64,000 nt of DNA from Pseudofulvibacter geojedonensis (GCF_042675745.1 NZ_JBHTJM010000008.1:124001-188000); one strand, 5' to 3'. Shown: positions 8,419-17,855, counted from the first letter of the stretch. Notes: generated by a model not told the origin, from the sequence alone. Translations and numbers: made by a program.

Positions 8419-8528
8419 TAATTACACAATCAGCTGTGAGGACATTAGCTTAAGCCCCAAGCTTACTAAAGAGAGTAGTTAATTGTTGTATATAAAAAAA
8501 CATCCTAAGTTATTTTAGGATGTTTTTT
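8419..8528 (+). ncRNA. Candidate small RNA of about 110 nt (possibly 6S-like)
   Basis: A consensus promoter lies just upstream and a strong intrinsic terminator (stem CATCCTAA / TTAGGATG at 8501-8522, then T run) ends it, with no open frame between. The RNA can fold into a long closed hairpin. A basal helix pairs UACA-CAAU (about 8423-8430) with AUUG-UUGUA (about 8482-8490) around a one-base bulge, then there is an unpaired central bubble, then an apical stem UUAG..UAAGC / GCUUA..CUAA with loop CCCAA. A long helix with a central bubble is the shape of 6S RNA, and a flavobacterial 6S family exists in RNA databases. I could not compare sequences, so the 6S label is tentative. The terminator may also serve the minus-strand gene that ends at 8556. 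Confidence 0.5.
8499..8528. terminator. Bidirectional terminator (small RNA / nucleoid-associated protein)
   Basis: A perfect 8-bp stem CATCCTAA / TTAGGATG with loop GTTATT is flanked by seven A and six T residues, so it works on both strands. Confidence 0.85.
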
Positions 8529-8555
8529 GTTTTTGTAAACTATAGTCAAGAACAG

Positions 8556-9614
8556 TTAGCTCTTTTGCTCTTTATTGAAATAGACTAAGTAATAATACAT
8601 TTGTTTTTCTTCATCCCAACCTTTTTCAACAAACTTCTCTGCAGATTCTGGGTTAATGAAATCCATTTTAATTTGAATGTTAGTATCTAAATCAATAGTG
8701 TTTTTAATTTTCTTTCGAGATGCGGTTACTGCAGTATTTGATATAGGGAACTCAGTAACATCTTCTATATGAAATTTAGGAGCTTTTTCTTGCTTATAAT
8801 GTTTAAATTCTGGAATTAGGTCAGGATTCTCAATTACATCATTTAAAAAGTTAGTTTCTTCAAATTCATCATTCTTAGCAAAATAGTTCATAGAACGATT
8901 CATAAACATAACTTCTTCTTTTTTGTCTTCGGCAGGAAAAACAACATCTTTGGCAAAGTTCTGACAAAGTTGTAAATACTTTTTAGTAAAGAAGTTGTCA
9001 TCAGCTAAAGCGTCTACACTTAAAAAATGCTCTAACCAATATTTGGTGTCATATTTATTAGAATCTGATGATAATATTTTATAACCAGTTTCCTTTTCTA
9101 TATTAAATATTAAACATCCTTTATCTAATTTATTTAAGTTCACACCTTGTTGTAGTATAGCTTCTAAATTTTCAGATTTTTCTTCGAACTGTAAAAAGTC
9201 ATGCTTTAATTCACTTTTAAAAATACCAATACCATCTACTTTTTGGTTATCTATTACTAAACCGTTTAAGTAAGTAATGTATACCTCTCCGTTTTTAATA
9301 TGTGGGTGTTGAGATTGATTGTATAAATGAGTAGTAATCTTTTTAGAAGCTTCATGAATTGTACTAGGATCATTAAAAACTTCTGTAACTATTTTATATA
9401 ACTCATTATATTCCACATCTACTTCGTTGGCAAATTGAAAATAATTTTCTTCTTTCTCTCTAAATGGTTTAAAGAAAAATTCCTTTAGTAAAGGCATTAA
9501 CTCATCGTTTAACTGGTAAGGTTCTTTAGATATAAAAGCACCTTCAGTTTTACTTTTATTACCTACACGGTGTATAGATAGGCTTTCTATGTGTGTTTGA
9601 TATAAATTAATCAT
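8556..9614 (-). CDS. Nucleoid-associated protein, YejK/NdpA (NA37) family
   Basis: A 352-residue protein that I assign to the 37-kDa nucleoid-associated family. This rests on the overall pattern: an N-terminal helper region, YITYLNGLVIDNQKVDGIGI (about residues 110-130) followed by IFKSE, LDKGCLIFNIEK, a Lys-rich middle and the C-terminal QIKMDF strand. The family binds nucleoid DNA; its exact role is not established. It is encoded 6 bp after the pRiA4b-like gene and is probably co-transcribed with it. Confidence 0.82.
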   Translation of the reverse strand: MINLYQTHIESLSIHRVGNKSKTEGAFISKEPYQLNDELMPLLKEFFFKPFREKEENYFQFANEVDVEYNELYKIVTEVFNDPSTIHEASKKITTHLYNQSQHPHIKNGEVYITYLNGLVIDNQKVDGIGIFKSELKHDFLQFEEKSENLEAILQQGVNLNKLDKGCLIFNIEKETGYKILSSDSNKYDTKYWLEHFLSVDALADDNFFTKKYLQLCQNFAKDVVFPAEDKKEEVMFMNRSMNYFAKNDEFEETNFLNDVIENPDLIPEFKHYKQEKAPKFHIEDVTEFPISNTAVTASRKKIKNTIDLDTNIQIKMDFINPESAEKFVEKGWDEEKQMYYYLVYFNKEQKS

Positions 9615-9620
9615 AATGTA

Positions 9621-10130
9621 TTAGTTCCAGCTGTTATTAAAATCATCAAAAGAGTCTATATCTAAATCTTCAAAATCATCTTCAAAATTTAAACTATCTT
9701 CTTCGTCGCTTTTAAATTCTTTTTCTGGGGGACTTTCAGGTAAAATACCATGAGCAAACATAAGATTAGGGTAAGTGGCACCTTCTATTGGTTCAGCTAT
9801 TTCAGCTAATTCAACTAAGAAAGTCCACATGTTAAAGAAGTCATATACATAAATTAGTTTAGTGCTATCTTCATTGGTAATGTCATCTAAAGAGGTTTCA
9901 CACATTACTCGAACCGGATTCATTCCTTCGCTCATGTCAAACAAAGCAATTTCTTCTCCTTGGTTCCATTCTTCATCGCTAATATAAAACGAAGCCATTT
10001 CACCACCTTCAAAGCCAAAAGCTTGCGTTATTGTATTGTGAAAATCTTCTGCGGTTGCACTAGCTTCTATTTCAATGTCTCTAAAAACATCTTCATCTGC
10101 ATCTAAAATGACTCTAAAACGGTATATCAT
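9621..10130 (-). CDS. pRiA4b ORF-3-like (IS1096 passenger-type) domain protein
   Basis: A 169-residue cytoplasmic protein starting MIYRFRVIL. Residues about 1-130 match the plasmid pRiA4b ORF-3 fold, with the characteristic FRVILD..DVFRDIEI, FHNTITQAFGF and FYISDEEWNQG elements. The last 35 residues are almost entirely Asp/Glu with Ser and Phe (DDFEDLDIDSFDDF), a disordered acidic tail. The function of the family is unknown. It is first in an operon with the nucleoid-associated protein; its acidic tail next to a DNA-associated partner is suggestive but unproven. Confidence 0.8.
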   Translation of the reverse strand: MIYRFRVILDADEDVFRDIEIEASATAEDFHNTITQAFGFEGGEMASFYISDEEWNQGEEIALFDMSEGMNPVRVMCETSLDDITNEDSTKLIYVYDFFNMWTFLVELAEIAEPIEGATYPNLMFAHGILPESPPEKEFKSDEEDSLNFEDDFEDLDIDSFDDFNNSWN

Positions 10131-10201
10131 CTCTAAAAAATTAAGAATGCAAAGATAGCGATTTGCCTTTGAATCTTTGCCGTATAGTTATTAACAATAT
10201 G

Positions 10202-10996
10202 CTATTTAAAATTGCGTTGGCGTTTGGCTTCGAAAATTAAAATTCCAGCAGCTACAGAAACATTCATAGAATCTATAGCCCCCTGCATTGGTATGATAAT
10301 ATTTTGTTTAGCAGCATTACGCCATTCTTCAGACAAACCAGTAGCCTCTGTTCCTACAACGATGGCAGTAGCATCGGTATAATCTTCTAAATGATAATGA
10401 TTTGAGTTCTGAAGAGTAGCTGCGTAAATATTAATATTGTATTGTTGTAAAAAACTAATAATATCTTTTGTAGACCCTACAGCAACTTGATTGGTAAAGA
10501 CACAACCCACACTAGAGCGTATTATGTTAGGGTTGTACAAGTCGGTTTTTGGGTTGGCAATTAAAAAAGCGTCAGCGTTAGCAGCATCTGCAGTACGTAA
10601 TAAAGCTCCTATATTGCCAGGCTTTTCTGGTGCTTCTGCAACCAAAATTAGAGGAGAGTTGGTGGCAAATCTAAGTTGGTCTAACGAACTATTTTTAGTT
10701 TTTACCAAAGCAATAACACCTTCTGTAGAACTTCGATAAGCGATTTTTTGGTAAACCTCTTTTGAAACACGAATTAAAGTAGCTTGTTTATTTGTTAAGT
10801 TATTTATGGTTTCTTCAGAAATTAAACTATTATCAAAAAGAATAGTATCGATAACAAAGTTGCTTTGCAAGGCCAAGTTAATTTCGCGTTGCCCTTCCAC
10901 TACAAACAAACCTTCTTTTTTTCGAATTCTTGATTTGTCTTGTAATTGAACAATTTTTTTAACTAGAGAATTTTGAGTACTGCTAATTTCTTGCAT
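10202..10996 (-). CDS. TrmH/SpoU family RNA 2'-O-methyltransferase
   Basis: A 264-residue SPOUT methyltransferase that transfers methyl from S-adenosylmethionine to ribose 2'-OH of rRNA or tRNA. The N-terminal substrate-binding domain (IVQLQDKSRIRKKEGLFVVE) is followed by the knotted catalytic domain with motif 1 NIGALLRTADAA, motif 2 VVGTEATGLSEEW and motif 3 IPMQGAIDSMNVSVAAGIL. It is most similar in layout to RlmB/TsnR-type enzymes; the target nucleotide cannot be told from sequence alone. The first codons lie close to the divergent lipoprotein gene. Confidence 0.92.
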   Translation of the reverse strand: MQEISSTQNSLVKKIVQLQDKSRIRKKEGLFVVEGQREINLALQSNFVIDTILFDNSLISEETINNLTNKQATLIRVSKEVYQKIAYRSSTEGVIALVKTKNSSLDQLRFATNSPLILVAEAPEKPGNIGALLRTADAANADAFLIANPKTDLYNPNIIRSSVGCVFTNQVAVGSTKDIISFLQQYNINIYAATLQNSNHYHLEDYTDATAIVVGTEATGLSEEWRNAAKQNIIIPMQGAIDSMNVSVAAGILIFEAKRQRNFK

Positions 10997-11068
10997 ACTG
11001 CAAATATAACTTACTAGATTGTAAGTTTATAAATTAATATTAGACAACTACAAAAAATATACTAAAAA

Positions 11069-11869
11069 ATGAAACATAGCTTTTTAAGTTTATTGACCGT
11101 ATTAACTTTATTCTCTTGCAAAAATGGAGAGGAAGTAAAGGGAATTCAAACTCCTGTAGAACAGGAAGAAAGAAAAGTAGAAGAAACTCGGTTTCCAATG
11201 GAAGTGTCAAGAATGTTTGAAGCCCATGGTGGTTTTAAAAAGTGGAATAGCATGAGGCAATTATCTTATACATTACCTAAAAAAAACAATAATGAGACTC
11301 ATATAATAGACTTAAAATCTAGAAAATCTGTTATTAATGCTTCTAACTACACAATAGGTTTTGATGGTAATGAAGTATGGATGAATAAAGAAGGTCAATT
11401 TCCTATAAATAAAGCAAGGTTTTATCATAACTTATATTTTTATTTTTATGCAATGCCTTTTATTTTGGGAGATAAAGGGATTAAATATGAGAAGACAGCA
11501 GATTTAGAATTTGAAGGTGTAAAATATCCAGGATATAAAATTTCGTATGATTCTAATATTGGTGATTCTCCTGATGATAATTATTTTGTGTATTATGATT
11601 CTGAAACCTATTTAATGAAGTGGTTAGGTTATACTGTTACATATGGAGGCGAAGGCCCTAGTAACGAAATTCATTATATAAATTATAGTGACTGGAATAA
11701 GGTTAATAACTTATTATTACCGGCAACTTTACAGTGGTATAGTTCAGAAAATAATTTACCCAAAGAGCCAACTAGTAAACAAAAGTTTAATTTAGTTTCG
11801 ATATCTAAAGAAAAGCCAGATAATAAGTTGTTTGAAAAACCTATAGACGCATTAGTAGGGAAAAAGTAA
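11069..11869 (+). CDS. DUF6503-type lipoprotein
   Basis: A 266-residue lipoprotein. The signal peptide MKHSFLSLLTVLTLFSC ends in a lipobox with Cys17. The mature part contains FEAHGGFKKWNSMRQLSYTL (about residues 51-70), the hallmark as I recall it of the DUF6503 family common in Flavobacteriaceae, followed by alternating beta strands (IGFDGNEVWM, FVYYDSETYLMKWLGYTV) typical of an outer-membrane-lipoprotein barrel or LolA-like fold. The function is unknown. It is monocistronic with a strong terminator 8 bp downstream. Confidence 0.78.
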   Translation: MKHSFLSLLTVLTLFSCKNGEEVKGIQTPVEQEERKVEETRFPMEVSRMFEAHGGFKKWNSMRQLSYTLPKKNNNETHIIDLKSRKSVINASNYTIGFDGNEVWMNKEGQFPINKARFYHNLYFYFYAMPFILGDKGIKYEKTADLEFEGVKYPGYKISYDSNIGDSPDDNYFVYYDSETYLMKWLGYTVTYGGEGPSNEIHYINYSDWNKVNNLLLPATLQWYSSENNLPKEPTSKQKFNLVSISKEKPDNKLFEKPIDALVGKK

Positions 11870-11870
11870 T

Positions 11871-11906
11871 AAAAAAGGGAACCTAAACTTAGGTTCCCTT
11901 TTTATT
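11871..11906. terminator. Bidirectional terminator, DUF6503 gene / amidohydrolase operon
   Basis: GGGAACCTA / TAGGTTCCC with a short loop is flanked by six A on the left and five T on the right, in the gap between two convergent genes. Confidence 0.88.
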
Positions 11907-11908
11907 AC

Positions 11909-13180
11909 TTATTTTTTATTGCGATACCTTTGGTATAATTCTGTTTGATGCGATTCTAAACTAATCTTTCTTCCTTGTATAAAGGCATGAGTTAATTTGT
12001 TAGTTCTCATGTCTAAAGCATCTCCTTCTGATATAAAAAGCGTAGCGTCTTTACCGGTTTCTAAGCTACCTGTAAAAGAATCAATTCCTAATATCTTTGC
12101 GGTATTTAAGCTAATTAATGATATAGCAATTTCTTTATCTAAACCATAACCAACACAGGTTCCTGCATAAAATGGGAGGTTTCTAGAATTCATACGCTCC
12201 ATATCTCCACTAGTTTCCAAGCCAACTAAAATTCCAGCATCTACAAGCTTACTGGCTAATTTATATGGTAAATCGTAATCATCATCATCATTACTTGGGG
12301 TACTATGAACTCTTTGCAATAATACAGGAATGTTATGTTTTTTAAGTAAGTTAGTTGTTTTATGAGCATCATAAGCACCAACTAAAACGATATTCAATTT
12401 ATGTTTAAGTCCAAAATGAATAGCATCTATAATTTGTTTTTCATCTTCTAAATGGATAAAGATCTTCTTAGATCCGTCTAGAGTTCCTAGCATGCTCTCT
12501 AGTTTTAAGTCAACTCCGTTTTTAGAATCATAGTGAGCAGCTTTTGTAAAGAAGTTCTCTAAATTATTAATTTGTTCTTGGTACTTTTTATTTGGAGTTG
12601 TAGGACCTGGTTCTGCCCACCAACCTGAGCGATTAAACGTTCTTGGCCAATTAATATGGATACCATCATTTTCTTTAATAAGTGCATCTTCATAATTCCA
12701 TGCATCTAGCTGAACAATTGAAGAAGTTCCAGATATTCTACCTCCTCTAGGAACAATTTGAGCTTGTAAAACACCATTCGGTCTTAATGTTTCTGTAACT
12801 CTTGATTCTGTATTATAAGCAATAATACTTCTTATGTGTGGATTGTAAACACCTATTTCTCTATGATCATTAGAAGCTCTAACGGCATCTACTTCTACTA
12901 AACCTAAGGTGGCGTTTGGAGCAATAAAACCAGGATAGATATGCTTTCCTGTTGCGTCAATAACTTTTCCTTTATAAGGAACTTTAGTAAGTGTAGCATC
13001 TGCTACAAGTGATAACTTTCCGTTTTCTAAAATAAGCAAAGAGTTATCAATTACTTTTCCATTTCCTATGTGTGCTGTTGCTCCAATAATAGTGATAGCT
13101 TCACTTTGTTTCAGGCCTGGTGTTTGCTGGGCAAAACTAATACAGCAAACAAGTACGAATATGTATAATAAGTTTTTCAT
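11909..13180 (-). CDS. Secreted amidohydrolase-like protein, metal site degenerate
   Basis: A 423-residue exported protein (signal peptide MKNLLYIFVLVCCISFAQ) with an imidazolonepropionase-like TIM barrel. It keeps the composite beta domain (GKVIDATGKHIYPGF; C-terminal LETGKDATLFI), but where active family members have the metal-binding HxH after GF(I/V)D it reads GFIAPNATLG, and the late catalytic Asp region is GLETSGDMERMN. It therefore probably lacks a normal binuclear metal centre. It is encoded 21 bp after a 987-residue amidohydrolase and probably acts as a structural partner of it in the periplasm or outer membrane. Confidence 0.85.
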   Translation of the reverse strand: MKNLLYIFVLVCCISFAQQTPGLKQSEAITIIGATAHIGNGKVIDNSLLILENGKLSLVADATLTKVPYKGKVIDATGKHIYPGFIAPNATLGLVEVDAVRASNDHREIGVYNPHIRSIIAYNTESRVTETLRPNGVLQAQIVPRGGRISGTSSIVQLDAWNYEDALIKENDGIHINWPRTFNRSGWWAEPGPTTPNKKYQEQINNLENFFTKAAHYDSKNGVDLKLESMLGTLDGSKKIFIHLEDEKQIIDAIHFGLKHKLNIVLVGAYDAHKTTNLLKKHNIPVLLQRVHSTPSNDDDDYDLPYKLASKLVDAGILVGLETSGDMERMNSRNLPFYAGTCVGYGLDKEIAISLISLNTAKILGIDSFTGSLETGKDATLFISEGDALDMRTNKLTHAFIQGRKISLESHQTELYQRYRNKK

Positions 13181-13201
13181 TTTTTCTAAACGATTAAATA
13201 A

Positions 13202-16165
13202 TTAATGAAGGTCTCCTTCAAAATCACAATGAATATGTTTTTTCTCTTTCTTTTTTGGAGATTGAGTCTTACCTCCATTATTTTTATCATTAATCATCAT
13301 GTTAATTAATTTATTTCGCTCTTCTTTAATAGTTTTACGAAGCTCTAAGTCTTTTTGTAAGTCGAAATAAACAACTCCTTCAATCATGGTTTTTTCTGCT
13401 TTTGCATAAACAGACATTGGGTGATTATTCCATAAAACGATATCTGCATCTTTTCCTACCTTTATACTACCGATATTTTTATCTAAGTGTAATAGTTTTG
13501 CTGGATTTAACGTAACAAATTTCCAAGCTTCTTCTTCTGGTACATTACCATATTTAACTGCTTTGGCTGCTTCTTGGTTTAAGCGTCTACTCATCTCTGC
13601 ATCATCAGAATTAAAAGCAACTGTAATTCCAGCATTATGCATAATGGCACCATTATGAGGAATAGCGTCGTTTACCTCGTATTTATATGCCCACCAATCT
13701 GAGAATGTAGATCCACCAACTCCATGTTTTTTCATTTTATCGGCAACTTTATATCCTTCAAGTATATGTGTAAAGGTGTTGATATTAAAGTTAAACTGTT
13801 CTGCAACTCTCATTAACATTGTAATTTCTGCTTGTTGGTAAGAGTGGCATGAAATAAAACGTTCTTTGTTAATAATTTCAAGTAATGTTTCTAATTCTAC
13901 ATCTTTTCTGTAAGGTTGTCCGCTCTTTTTCTTGGCTTCATATTCTTTAGCTCTTGTAAAATAATCTATATAAACTTGTTCAACTCCCATTCTTGTTTGA
14001 GGAAAACGTACTCGTTCATAATCTCCCCAGTTACTTTGCTTTACATTTTCTCCTAAAGCAAACTTGATAAATTTGGGAGCATTAGGAATTAACATTTCAT
14101 CTGGAGTTGCTCCCCATTTTAACTTTATTAATGCAGATTGTCCTCCTATTGGGTTGGCAGAACCATGTAAAATTTGAATTGTAGTAACACCACCAGCCAA
14201 ATTTCTATAGATATTGATGTCATTAGAATTAACAACGTCTCCTATAGATACTTCTGCAGTTGAGTTATGACCACTTTCATTTACCGCTGAGGTTGCTATA
14301 TGAGAATGTTCATCTACAATACCAGCTGTTAAGTGTTTGCCTGTTCCGTCTATAATTTTGGCTCCGTTGTTTTTTAAGTTGGTTCCTATCTTTACAATTT
14401 TTCCATCTTTAATAAGAACATCTGTATTTTTTAGAACACCTTCAGATTCATTCGTCCAAACGGTAACATTTTTAAATAGAATATCTTCTTTTTTAGGTTT
14501 TTGTTTAAAACCATATGGCATATTAGGATAACTTATGGCAACCAATTCTGGAGTTGATTTTTGTTTTTCGCTATTATCTTTTTTGTTTTTTTCTAACGGA
14601 AAATAATTAGCAATAAATTGTTCGTCAGTACCATTAGAAAGAGTTATTTTACCATTAATAGTAGATTTAGGGTTAGTTATTTTTGCAACCAATCTATTAT
14701 AGGTGGTCTTTTCATGATCTTTAAAGTGAATATTTAACCAATTATTTTTATAGCTAAGTTTACTTGTTAATTTAATTGTGTCTTGTGTTACTTCGAGGGT
14801 AGGTCTTGCTATTTTGCCTTTTATAGAGATGTTGTATTCTTTTCCTTTTAGTGTTAATTTATAATTACCTCTAATATCTATTTTAGATTTGTTTTCAAAT
14901 ACATTTGGTTTTCCCATAACCCAGTGTTCGTAAAGGATATTTTCACTGTCAAAAATATTACCAGAGCTAATCATGAAGTTAGCATATGATCCTTTTTGTA
15001 AATTACCGATCTTATTGTTTTTAAGAATAGCCGCTGGAGTTGTAGTTAAAGCAGTTAAAGCCTCAGTTTCAGTCAAACCGTTAGTAATAGCTTTCTGAAG
15101 CATTTTATTAAAATCTGTAGCCGATTTTAGTTTATGAGTAGTTAAAGCAAAAGGAATATTGTTTTTAGCAAATAATTTAGGGTTACTAGGAGCTAGGTTC
15201 CAATGTTTCATATCTTCAAGGCTTACTTTTGATGCTTGAAATGGATCTGAAACATCATAAGCTTTTGGGAAATTGACAGGTAAAATATAAGTAGTATTAG
15301 TAGCTTTTATTTTATCAATATGCTGGTACTCATCACCTCCACCAAGAATAGTATATTTTATTTTTGTGTCTTTACTTAAGTTGTTTACTCGTAAATCATT
15401 AAGCCAACTTCCGGCATTAAAAATTGCAGGTAAGTTTTTATGATTATTATATGCTTCTAAACTTAAGTCAGTTGTTTTTATATGGCCTTGTTGGTAATAA
15501 TCGGCATCATAAGCAACTTGCCTTAATAATGCAATACTTCCCATTAAAGAAGTTGGGTATTTTTGATTTGATAGTTTACTTTTTTTAAAAGAAAAGTATT
15601 GAGCAGATTGGTTATCTAAAACTTGATTAGAAATATTACCATTTTTGTTTAATGCCACTAATAAACCTGTACCACTAGCGATTCCATCTAATTGATGAGT
15701 GTTTACAATACCAAACCCTGCTTTTAACAATTCTGTGGCTTTTTTGTTATCGTAATTAAAATAGTCTAGTGCATTGGTTTCAGGTCTAATATGATCATTC
15801 CAATAATAACCTTTTCTATTTGAATCGTATTGTGGCCTGTTTTGGTTGTGTTTCTTTTCTATAGCTTTCATTCCAAAATTGCTATAAACATCAATAAAAG
15901 AAGGGTATATAAACTTTCCTTCTAAGTTTATTGTTTGAGTATTTTTTGGAATAGATATGTTTTTACCTACAGCTACTACTTTATCATCTTTTATGAGTAA
16001 AGAAGCTTGTTTTAATATTGTTGAAGGGTTAACATAAATAGTTGCATTTGTAAAGGCAACACTTGAAGATTTAGGTGTTTTTACACCATCGTTTTTCGGG
16101 TGGTATTCTTGGGCAAAGACACTATATGTCAGTAAAAATACCAATAAGGTTAATTTGTAATTCAT
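13202..16165 (-). CDS. Secreted tandem amidohydrolase, one active and one degenerate module
   Basis: A 987-residue exported protein (signal peptide MNYKLTLLVFLLTYSVFAQ) with two imidazolonepropionase-like modules. The N-terminal module (about 35-420) has GKFIYPSFIDVYSNFG in place of the HxH metal site, so it looks inactive. The C-terminal module (about 560-950) has DEHSHIA (His620, His622), FISCHSYQQAEI, THILEG and the catalytic-type NSDDAEMSRR, a complete set of ligands. The last 25 residues are rich in Lys and His (KKKEKKHIHCDFEGD). The substrate is unknown; secreted enzymes of this type are annotated as dipeptidase or carboxypeptidase-like. It is first in an operon with the 423-residue paralogue. 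Confidence 0.88.
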   Translation of the reverse strand: MNYKLTLLVFLLTYSVFAQEYHPKNDGVKTPKSSSVAFTNATIYVNPSTILKQASLLIKDDKVVAVGKNISIPKNTQTINLEGKFIYPSFIDVYSNFGMKAIEKKHNQNRPQYDSNRKGYYWNDHIRPETNALDYFNYDNKKATELLKAGFGIVNTHQLDGIASGTGLLVALNKNGNISNQVLDNQSAQYFSFKKSKLSNQKYPTSLMGSIALLRQVAYDADYYQQGHIKTTDLSLEAYNNHKNLPAIFNAGSWLNDLRVNNLSKDTKIKYTILGGGDEYQHIDKIKATNTTYILPVNFPKAYDVSDPFQASKVSLEDMKHWNLAPSNPKLFAKNNIPFALTTHKLKSATDFNKMLQKAITNGLTETEALTALTTTPAAILKNNKIGNLQKGSYANFMISSGNIFDSENILYEHWVMGKPNVFENKSKIDIRGNYKLTLKGKEYNISIKGKIARPTLEVTQDTIKLTSKLSYKNNWLNIHFKDHEKTTYNRLVAKITNPKSTINGKITLSNGTDEQFIANYFPLEKNKKDNSEKQKSTPELVAISYPNMPYGFKQKPKKEDILFKNVTVWTNESEGVLKNTDVLIKDGKIVKIGTNLKNNGAKIIDGTGKHLTAGIVDEHSHIATSAVNESGHNSTAEVSIGDVVNSNDINIYRNLAGGVTTIQILHGSANPIGGQSALIKLKWGATPDEMLIPNAPKFIKFALGENVKQSNWGDYERVRFPQTRMGVEQVYIDYFTRAKEYEAKKKSGQPYRKDVELETLLEIINKERFISCHSYQQAEITMLMRVAEQFNFNINTFTHILEGYKVADKMKKHGVGGSTFSDWWAYKYEVNDAIPHNGAIMHNAGITVAFNSDDAEMSRRLNQEAAKAVKYGNVPEEEAWKFVTLNPAKLLHLDKNIGSIKVGKDADIVLWNNHPMSVYAKAEKTMIEGVVYFDLQKDLELRKTIKEERNKLINMMINDKNNGGKTQSPKKKEKKHIHCDFEGDLH

Positions 16166-16239
16166 TTGAGTTTAAAATCTTAAGGTTTAAAGATAAGTAA
16201 GCTAAATGAATCAGCCTAAAAAAGGGTGCTGATTTAACA

Positions 16240-16619
16240 CTATTGTTTTATGTGTATTACTTCGTTAAACAACCATTTTTTCATTAATGCTCTATTTGTG
16301 CTTAGTTCTGCAAAGACATATATGTCGCTTTGAAAACAATATGATAATTCTGCTAACTCAATCATAACTCTGTTTTCATAATAACTGGAATGTATAAAGT
16401 ATAGTTCTTTATTTTTAATAAGAAGATAACCCACGTGATTGCTGAGTCCAACAAAATATAATCCTTCCTGAAAAGAACTTAATAACTCTTCTTTTAAATC
16501 AGGAAAAGAAAGATTTCGATAAATGCTTAATTTCTTATTTGGTTGTAAGCTTAAAGCCTAGTTAGTACCTCCTTGTTGAGCAAGTTTTTATCTGTTGAGG
16601 TTTAAACCAAAATGTTTGA
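16240..16619 (-). pseudogene. Decayed remnant of a hypothetical protein gene
   Basis: An open frame from GTG at 16434 gives 64 residues, but protein-like sequence continues upstream of it in the same frame for 41 more codons (ending in EGLYFVGLSNHVGYLLIKNK) back to an in-frame TAG at 16558-16560. Beyond that, the same frame reads KLAQQGGTN, then a TAA at 16588-16590, then KHFGLNLNR, right up to the stop of hutI. The patterns GLY(F/I)VGL..H.GY and LYFIHS resemble the C-terminal half of an uncharacterised secreted protein family I recall from Bacteroidota. The N-terminus is missing and two stops interrupt the remainder, so this is best read as a dead gene. A separate small live gene starting at the GTG cannot be excluded. 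Confidence 0.55.
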
Positions 16620-17855
16620 TTAAACTAACTCACCATCAATATATACAGATTCGATGTTATTAGAACCAAATGAGTATGGTAAAACGTTATAAGAGTTAAT
16701 TGGTTTGCTAATAATAAAGTTAGCTTTTTTGCCTTTAGTAATACTTCCGTGAGAATCCGAAATACCCATAGCATAAGCACCGTTTATAGTAGCAGCGTTA
16801 ATGGCTTCTTCTGGCGTCATTTTCATTTTTATACAAGCAGTACTAACAACAAAATTCATATTTCCTGAAGGAGTAGAACCCGGATTGTAATCGCTAGCCA
16901 AAGCTAATGGTAACCCATTATCAATTAACTCTCTAGCAGGAGTATAAGGTATAGATAAAAAGTATGAGCAAGATGGTAGGGCAACAGGTAAGGAAGAAGA
17001 ACTTTTAAGAGCCTTAATATCCTCCTTATTTACAACTTCTAAATGGTCTACAGTTAAAGCTTGGTGTTCAATTCCTTTTTGTATACCTCCAATTGTGGTA
17101 AATTGGTTAACATGAATTTTAGGAGTAAGTCCGTATTTTTTACCAGCAGCTAGTATTTGTTCAGTATCTTCTACACTAAAATATCCTGTTTCGCAGAAAA
17201 TATCAATAAACTCAGCTAAGTTTTCTTGAGCTACTTTTGGTAGCATTTCATTAATAATTAAGTCTAAGTAGCCTTGTTTGTTGTCTTTGTATTCTTTGGG
17301 TATAGCATGAGCTCCTAAAAAAGTAGCTTTAATAGGTAATGAGTAAGCTTCTTTTAGTTTTTTGATAACGCGAAGCATCTTCATTTCTGCTTCTACAGTT
17401 AAACCATAACCTGATTTAATTTCGATACCTCCCGTACCTAGTTTTATAACTTCCTCTAATCGGTTAGCCGATTGAATATATAATTCTTCTTCAGAAATGG
17501 CTTGTAATTTTTTAGCAGAATTTAAAATTCCTCCTCCATTAGCAGCTATTTCTTCATAGCTTAATCCGTTAATTCTATCTACAAACTCTTGCTCTCTATT
17601 TCCAGCATAAACAATATGTGTATGGCTATCGTACCAAGTAGGTAAAACAACTTTATCGCTACAATCAACAATTTCAACATCGCTTAAGGAAGGGAGTTGT
17701 TCCATTTTTCCATAATCAGAAATAATATTATCATCAATTAGTAAATAGGCATTTGCTATTTGCGGAAGAATCTTCATTTCTGCGCCAGAAACTACTTTTT
17801 CATCTCTATCAATTTGCAATAATTGTTTAATATTAACGAATAGCTTACGAGTCAT
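16620..17855 (-). CDS. hutI: Imidazolonepropionase (histidine degradation)
   Basis: The third step of histidine catabolism: hydrolysis of 4-imidazolone-5-propionate to N-formimino-L-glutamate. At 411 residues it has full length. The metal-binding DSHTHIVYAGNR (His78, His80), the TGGIEIKSGYGL substrate loop, FLGAHAIP, IHVNQFT, VDHLE and ASDYNPGS are all present, as in characterised HutI. No hutH, hutU or hutG lies nearby, so the pathway is dispersed in this genome. It is cytoplasmic. Confidence 0.95.
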   Translation of the reverse strand: MTRKLFVNIKQLLQIDRDEKVVSGAEMKILPQIANAYLLIDDNIISDYGKMEQLPSLSDVEIVDCSDKVVLPTWYDSHTHIVYAGNREQEFVDRINGLSYEEIAANGGGILNSAKKLQAISEEELYIQSANRLEEVIKLGTGGIEIKSGYGLTVEAEMKMLRVIKKLKEAYSLPIKATFLGAHAIPKEYKDNKQGYLDLIINEMLPKVAQENLAEFIDIFCETGYFSVEDTEQILAAGKKYGLTPKIHVNQFTTIGGIQKGIEHQALTVDHLEVVNKEDIKALKSSSSLPVALPSCSYFLSIPYTPARELIDNGLPLALASDYNPGSTPSGNMNFVVSTACIKMKMTPEEAINAATINGAYAMGISDSHGSITKGKKANFIISKPINSYNVLPYSFGSNNIESVYIDGELV

